Shown here: piece after piece, positions 1 to 5,089 of the stretch | Layout of the letters: each line of letters begins with the position of its first letter | Position numbering within the stretch: the first letter of the stretch is position 1 | Source: Acidimicrobiia bacterium | GTDB taxonomy: Bacteria > Actinomycetota > Acidimicrobiia > Acidimicrobiales > SZUA-35 | Assembly (NCBI GenBank): GCA_029857855.1 | Contig: JAOUGG010000281.1 | Span: 1 to 5,089 of the forward strand | Direction of reading: 5' to 3' | Length of the DNA stretch: 5,089 bases | The notes under the pieces: model-generated | The model's input: the letters and a program-made list of their open reading frames with translations, nothing else | Databases searched by the model: none | What the model was told of the DNA's origin: nothing | Translations under genes and position numbers: made by a program

Positions 1-326
1 CGGCAACCGCGGCGGAGATTCCCGGTCGGATCGACGAGGGGGCCGGCACCATCACGCTGGATCTGACCAACCTCGACGTCGACGACTTCGCCGACACGAA
101 CGGACCGCTCCAGGAGGTGGAGATCGATCTGAACGCCGGTGAGGTGAACGTCGATCTGCCGCAGGACTTCCCGGTGACCGTCGATGCATCGGCCAGCGCC
201 GGTGACATCACCGTGCTCGGTCGCCGCGAGGACGGTATCCGGCCCCGCATCACCGCAGAGGATGATGACGCAGTGCTGGCGTTCGACATCCGGATCGGCG
301 TCGGCTCCATCTCGGTCAACGACTGA
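1..326 (+). CDS. LiaF/PspC-type C-terminal beta-strand domain protein (3' end only)
   Basis: Only the last 107 codons are visible. The frame is open from base 3 to a TGA at 324-326, and the true start lies left of the window. The peptide alternates short beta strands with Gly/Asp turns: GAGTITLDLTNL, then LNAGEVNVDLP, then SASAGDITVLGRREDG, ending GVGSISVND. Repeated 'GxGxIxLDL / GxVxVxLP / GxIxVxG' strands are typical of the DUF4097/LiaF-like C-terminal domain. In actinobacteria this domain often follows a PspC domain and several membrane helices, and is linked to sensing or buffering envelope stress. No transmembrane helix or PspC domain is in the visible part, so the full architecture is inferred. 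The GTG at 117 is an internal valine, not a start, because homologous-looking sequence continues upstream of it. The gene converges on the minus-strand hydroxylase gene and ends 72 bases from that gene's stop. The family assignment is fairly good; the function is uncertain. Confidence 0.72.
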   Translation, partial: ATAAEIPGRIDEGAGTITLDLTNLDVDDFADTNGPLQEVEIDLNAGEVNVDLPQDFPVTVDASASAGDITVLGRREDGIRPRITAEDDDAVLAFDIRIGVGSISVND

Positions 327-343
327 CCCTTCGCCGAGACGGC

Positions 344-378
344 AAGAGGGCGGGAGGCCGTTGACCTCCCGCCCTCTT
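344..378. terminator. Bidirectional hairpin terminator between convergent genes
   Basis: A perfect 14-bp inverted repeat (344-357 with 365-378) encloses a 7-base loop. The arms are GC-rich inside (GGGCGGGAGG) and end in AAGAG/CTCTT, so the RNA from either strand has a strong stem closed by A/U pairs. It begins 17 bases after the stop of the plus-strand gene and ends 20 bases before the stop of the minus-strand gene. That position suits a shared terminator. The U-tract is short on both sides, as is common in GC-rich actinobacteria, so the efficiency cannot be judged from sequence. Confidence 0.8.
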
Positions 379-398
379 CGCGTTCAACCTTCAGGGGG

Positions 399-2702
399 TC
401 ACGGCGTTCGGCCGCTGGCCTCCTGAATGGCGTTCCAGACGGCGAGCGCCGTCAGCGGCATGTCGATGTGGCGCACCCCAAGATGCGACACCGCATCGAT
501 CACGGCGTTCTGAATGGCCGGGGTCGAGCCGATCGTTCCCGACTCGCCGATGCCCTTGGCCCCGAGGGGGTTCCGGGGGCTCGGGGTCTCGGTGTTCGAC
601 GTCTCGAACGACGGCAGCTCGGCCGCCGAGGGAATGCCGTAGTCCATCAGATTGCTGGTGATCGGGTTGCCGTCGTCGTCGTAGCTGACGATTTCGAACA
701 GCGCCTGGGCCGCGCCCTGGGCGATGCCGCCGTGCTGCTGGCCGGTGACCAGGAGCGGATTGAGGATGCGCCCGCAGTCGTCGACGGCCACGTGGCGGAC
801 CATCCGGACCTGTCCGGTTTCGGTATCGACCTCGACGACAGAGACGTGGGATCCGAACGGATATGTCGCATCTTGTCCGTCGAAATCGAGTTCGTGGGCC
901 AGGCCCGGCTCCATGTCGGCCGGGCGCTTCGAATCGTCGTTGGCCGCGGCGGCCAGCTCGGCCCACGACACCGACGAGGTCGGGACACCGGCGACCTGGA
1001 GACCGCCGTCGCCCTTCATGATGTCGTCGACGTTGGCCTCCAGCAGATGGGCGGCCAGCTGCTTCGCCTTGGCCAGCACCGTTTCCGAGGCCACATGCAC
1101 GGCCGAACCGGCCGTCTGCAGCGAGCGCGATCCCATCGTGCCTGCGCCACGGGGTACCTCGGCGGTGTCGGACTGGAGAACGGTGACCGACTCCATCGGC
1201 ACGCCGAGCATGTCGGAGATGATCATCGAGAACGCCGTGATGTGACCCTGGCCGTGGGCCGAGGTTCCCACTCGGGCGGTGACCGTGCCGTCGGCGTTCA
1301 CCTCGACGGCGCCGTACTCGACGTGGAGCCCGGCCGGCGCCGTCACCTCCACATACGAGGACACCCCGATGCCCAGCTGCTTGGGATCGCCCGACTCCCG
1401 GCGCTTGGCCTGCTCGACGAGGAGACCCTGGTAGTCGGATGCCTCGAGAACCGCATCGAGCGCCTTCTCGTATTCGCCGCAATCGTAGTTGGAACCGCCG
1501 AGCGTGGTGAGCGGGAAGTCCTCTGGCTGCAGGAAGTTCATGCGGCGGATCTCGGCCGGATCGATGCCGAGCTCGTCGGCCGCCATGTCGACGATGCGCT
1601 CGAGCAGCTGGGTGGCCTCGGGTCGGCCGGCGCCCCGGTAGGCGGCGGTGAAGGTGGTGTTGGTGGCGGCCGAGCGGGCGTGGTAGCGGATGGTGGGAAT
1701 CCTGTAGACCCCCTGGATCATCCACTGGGTGAACATGGTGAGGAACGCCCCGATGGCGGGGTAGGCCCCGGCGTCGGCCACCAGGTCAACGTCGAGGCCG
1801 GTGATGACGCCGTCGTTGGTCAGACCGAGCTTGGCGTACATGACCATGGCCCGACCGTGGGCCATCGACACCATGTTCTCCGAGCGCTCCTCGGTCCACT
1901 TGACCGGACGACCGAGTTCGGAGGCCAGACGCGTCGTTATGAACTGCTCGACGTAGGCCCCGGCTTTGGGGCCGAAGCCGCCACCGACGGCCGGTGCGGC
2001 CACTCGGACCTTGTCGGCATCGAGGCCGCACATGGCGACGATGGCGCCCTTCACCGCGATCGGATTCTGACTCGAAATCCAGACGGTCATCTGATCGCCG
2101 TCGGGAATGGCGAGGCAGCCGTTCGGCTCCATCGGAACACCGGCGAGGCGCTGGCTGACCACCCGAGCTTCGGTCACGTGGTCGGCGCCGGCCAGAGGAT
2201 CGCCCTCGGTCTCGATCGCCGTCTCGAAAATCATGTTCGAGCCGTATTCCTCGAACAGGATCGGGGCGCCGTCTTCGAGGGCGGCTTCGATGTCGACCAC
2301 CACCGGGAGCGGTTCGTAGTCGACGAACACCAACTCGGCGGCATCGGCGGCCGCCGACCGGTTGTCGGCCACCACGACGGCCACGATGTCACCGACGAAG
2401 CGGACTTTGCCCTTGGCCAACGGGGGGCGGTTCAGGGTCTCGGGGAACATGGCGAAGCCCTGGAACGAGGGCATGTCGAGCGTGTCGGCCGTCCAGACCC
2501 CCACGACTCCTTCGACGGCCTCGGCGTCGGAGGTGTCGATCGAGTTGATGCGGGCGTGGGCGTAGTCGGAGCGCACGAAGTGCACGTAACCCAGGCCCTC
2601 GATCGCCATGTCGTCGTAGAACTTGTCCTCGCCCGTGAGCAGCGTCGGGTCCTCCCGCCGAAGCACCGCATTGCCGAGAATTGAACCTTCTACTGCTGTC
2701 AT
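399..2702 (-). CDS. Molybdopterin-binding large subunit, xanthine dehydrogenase/CO dehydrogenase superfamily (form II CoxL-like)
   Basis: The complete 767-residue protein is close to the usual 770-800 for CoxL-type large subunits. These subunits bind the molybdenum-pterin cytosine dinucleotide cofactor and hydroxylate a small substrate in the cytoplasm, passing electrons to partner 2Fe-2S and FAD subunits. The N-terminus (RREDPTLLTGEDKFYDD, then FVRSDYAHARINSID) is the standard opening of the a/b hammerhead domain, about residues 15-135. Molybdenum-cofactor domain 1 spans about 145-390, with GGGFGPK at 240-246 and AYRGAGR at 354-360. Domain 2 spans about 410-740, with HGQGH at 483-487, GTMGSRSLQTAGS at 521-533 and the catalytic glutamate E720 in KGIGES. 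AYRGAGR marks form II; form I true CO dehydrogenases have AYxCSFR with the copper-binding cysteine. CO oxidation is therefore unlikely, and the substrate (an aldehyde, purine or other heterocycle) cannot be read from the sequence. The ATG start is supported by the conserved N-terminus and a good ribosome binding site. No small or medium subunit gene is adjacent in the window. Confidence 0.95.
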   Translation of the reverse strand: MTAVEGSILGNAVLRREDPTLLTGEDKFYDDMAIEGLGYVHFVRSDYAHARINSIDTSDAEAVEGVVGVWTADTLDMPSFQGFAMFPETLNRPPLAKGKVRFVGDIVAVVVADNRSAAADAAELVFVDYEPLPVVVDIEAALEDGAPILFEEYGSNMIFETAIETEGDPLAGADHVTEARVVSQRLAGVPMEPNGCLAIPDGDQMTVWISSQNPIAVKGAIVAMCGLDADKVRVAAPAVGGGFGPKAGAYVEQFITTRLASELGRPVKWTEERSENMVSMAHGRAMVMYAKLGLTNDGVITGLDVDLVADAGAYPAIGAFLTMFTQWMIQGVYRIPTIRYHARSAATNTTFTAAYRGAGRPEATQLLERIVDMAADELGIDPAEIRRMNFLQPEDFPLTTLGGSNYDCGEYEKALDAVLEASDYQGLLVEQAKRRESGDPKQLGIGVSSYVEVTAPAGLHVEYGAVEVNADGTVTARVGTSAHGQGHITAFSMIISDMLGVPMESVTVLQSDTAEVPRGAGTMGSRSLQTAGSAVHVASETVLAKAKQLAAHLLEANVDDIMKGDGGLQVAGVPTSSVSWAELAAAANDDSKRPADMEPGLAHELDFDGQDATYPFGSHVSVVEVDTETGQVRMVRHVAVDDCGRILNPLLVTGQQHGGIAQGAAQALFEIVSYDDDGNPITSNLMDYGIPSAAELPSFETSNTETPSPRNPLGAKGIGESGTIGSTPAIQNAVIDAVSHLGVRHIDMPLTALAVWNAIQEASGRTP

Positions 2703-2710
2703 GGACTGTG

Positions 2711-2716
2711 CTCCTC
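2711..2716 (-). promoter_or_regulatory. Ribosome binding site of the hydroxylase large-subunit gene
   Basis: The minus strand reads GAGGAG, 8 bases before the ATG at 2702-2700. This is a near-ideal Shine-Dalgarno sequence and spacing. It fixes the start codon and indicates that the gene is translated independently of lon. Confidence 0.8.
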
Positions 2717-2750
2717 GTGATCAGTTGACGACCGGGCTGCGCCGTTGGGG

Positions 2751-2760
2751 TGACAGGTCA
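2751..2760. promoter_or_regulatory. Small palindrome upstream of the hydroxylase gene (possible operator)
   Basis: TGACAGGTCA is a 10-bp palindrome (TGAC, 2-base spacer, GTCA) lying 49 bases upstream of the hydroxylase start codon. It is in the right place for a dimeric repressor or activator site, but it is short, occurs once and matches no regulator I can name. It may be chance. Confidence 0.2.
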
Positions 2761-2781
2761 AAGCGTGCCCTGCGGCCCTCC

Positions 2782-2811
2782 AGTATTGCCGCAACGCAGA
2801 ACACGGGTGAA
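2782..2811 (-). promoter_or_regulatory. Candidate promoter for the hydroxylase large-subunit gene
   Basis: On the minus strand, TTCACC (complement of 2806-2811) is followed after 18 bases by AATACT (complement of 2782-2787). Each matches four of six bases of the sigma-70 -35 and -10 consensus. The pair lies between the lon hairpin and the ribosome binding site, and would give a leader of roughly 70 bases. The match is weak, and actinobacterial promoters are often degenerate, so this is only the best candidate visible in the spacer. Confidence 0.25.
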
Positions 2812-2841
2812 TTCAATGCCCGGATTTCCCGGAAAACGGAA

Positions 2842-2885
2842 CGAGCGCCCCGGCCGCCGGAGGGTGGGTACGGCCGGAGCGCTCG
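2842..2885 (-). terminator. Hairpin terminator downstream of lon
   Basis: The arms 2842-2856 and 2871-2885 pair over 15 positions around a 14-base loop. The one non-Watson-Crick position (2849 with 2878) becomes a G-U wobble in the minus-strand RNA, so the stem is continuous when lon is transcribed. In the opposite transcript it would be a C-A mismatch. That asymmetry fits a lon-oriented terminator. It starts about 23 bases after the lon stop and is followed on the minus strand by TTCCGTTTTCC, an imperfect U-rich tail. It probably insulates the hydroxylase gene from lon transcription. Confidence 0.65.
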
Positions 2886-2908
2886 CTGATTGGGGGAGAG
2901 AACGATGA

Positions 2909-5089
<2,181 letters not shown>

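Noticed and set aside
1623..1643. The hydroxylase as a true aerobic CO dehydrogenase (form I CoxL)
   Set aside because: The active-site loop encodes AYRGAGR. The form I motif AYxCSFR, with the cysteine that binds copper, is absent, and no coxS or coxM gene is adjacent.
391..1725. A 444-codon minus-strand open frame in another register within the hydroxylase gene
   Set aside because: The translation is Arg/Gly/His/Pro-rich and has no domain. It is a frame-shifted shadow of the real coding sequence, which is intact throughout.
468..2684. A 738-codon open frame on the plus strand, covering nearly all of the hydroxylase gene
   Set aside because: It is in exact codon register opposite the real gene, so a stop would need a TTA, CTA or TCA codon in the sense gene, and these are rare at this GC content. 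The product is a low-complexity G/R/D/H/V-rich sequence without any recognisable domain, while the minus-strand protein has every family motif.
2808..2815. TGAATTCA palindrome in the spacer as an operator
   Set aside because: It is only 8 bp, it overlaps the candidate -35 region and it does not extend. Chance occurrence is likely.

Overview
The window is GC-rich bacterial chromosome with dense, GC3-biased coding and no sign of mobile DNA. The Lon protein, the LiaF/PspC-type C-terminal domain and the molybdenum hydroxylase all look like those of high-GC Actinobacteriota. An Acidimicrobiia-like origin is possible, but this is a guess from protein flavour and composition, since no rRNA or marker gene is present.

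Layout: (1) Positions 1-326, plus strand: the 3' end of a gene whose product ends in a glycine-rich beta-strand domain of the LiaF/DUF4097 type, often found at the C-terminus of PspC-domain membrane proteins. (2) Positions 327-398: a short convergent intergenic gap holding a perfect 14-bp inverted repeat that can terminate transcription from both sides. (3) Positions 399-2702, minus strand: a complete 767-residue molybdopterin-binding large subunit of the xanthine dehydrogenase/CO dehydrogenase superfamily. It carries the form II active-site motif AYRGAGR and the catalytic glutamate. (4) Positions 2703-2908: an intergenic spacer with a strong ribosome binding site, a weak promoter candidate, a small palindrome and a hairpin that probably terminates lon. 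(5) Positions 2909-5089, minus strand: the ATP-dependent protease Lon, lacking only its N-terminal part beyond the right edge of the window.

The three genes do not form an obvious pathway. Lon handles protein quality control, the hydroxylase subunit is metabolic, and the first gene is probably envelope-stress related. lon and the hydroxylase gene share a strand, but a 206-base gap with a terminator-like hairpin separates them, so they are probably separate transcription units. The main oddity is that the hydroxylase large subunit has no iron-sulfur or FAD subunit gene beside it on either side. I found no evidence of a new system; the region reads as ordinary core and metabolic chromosome.
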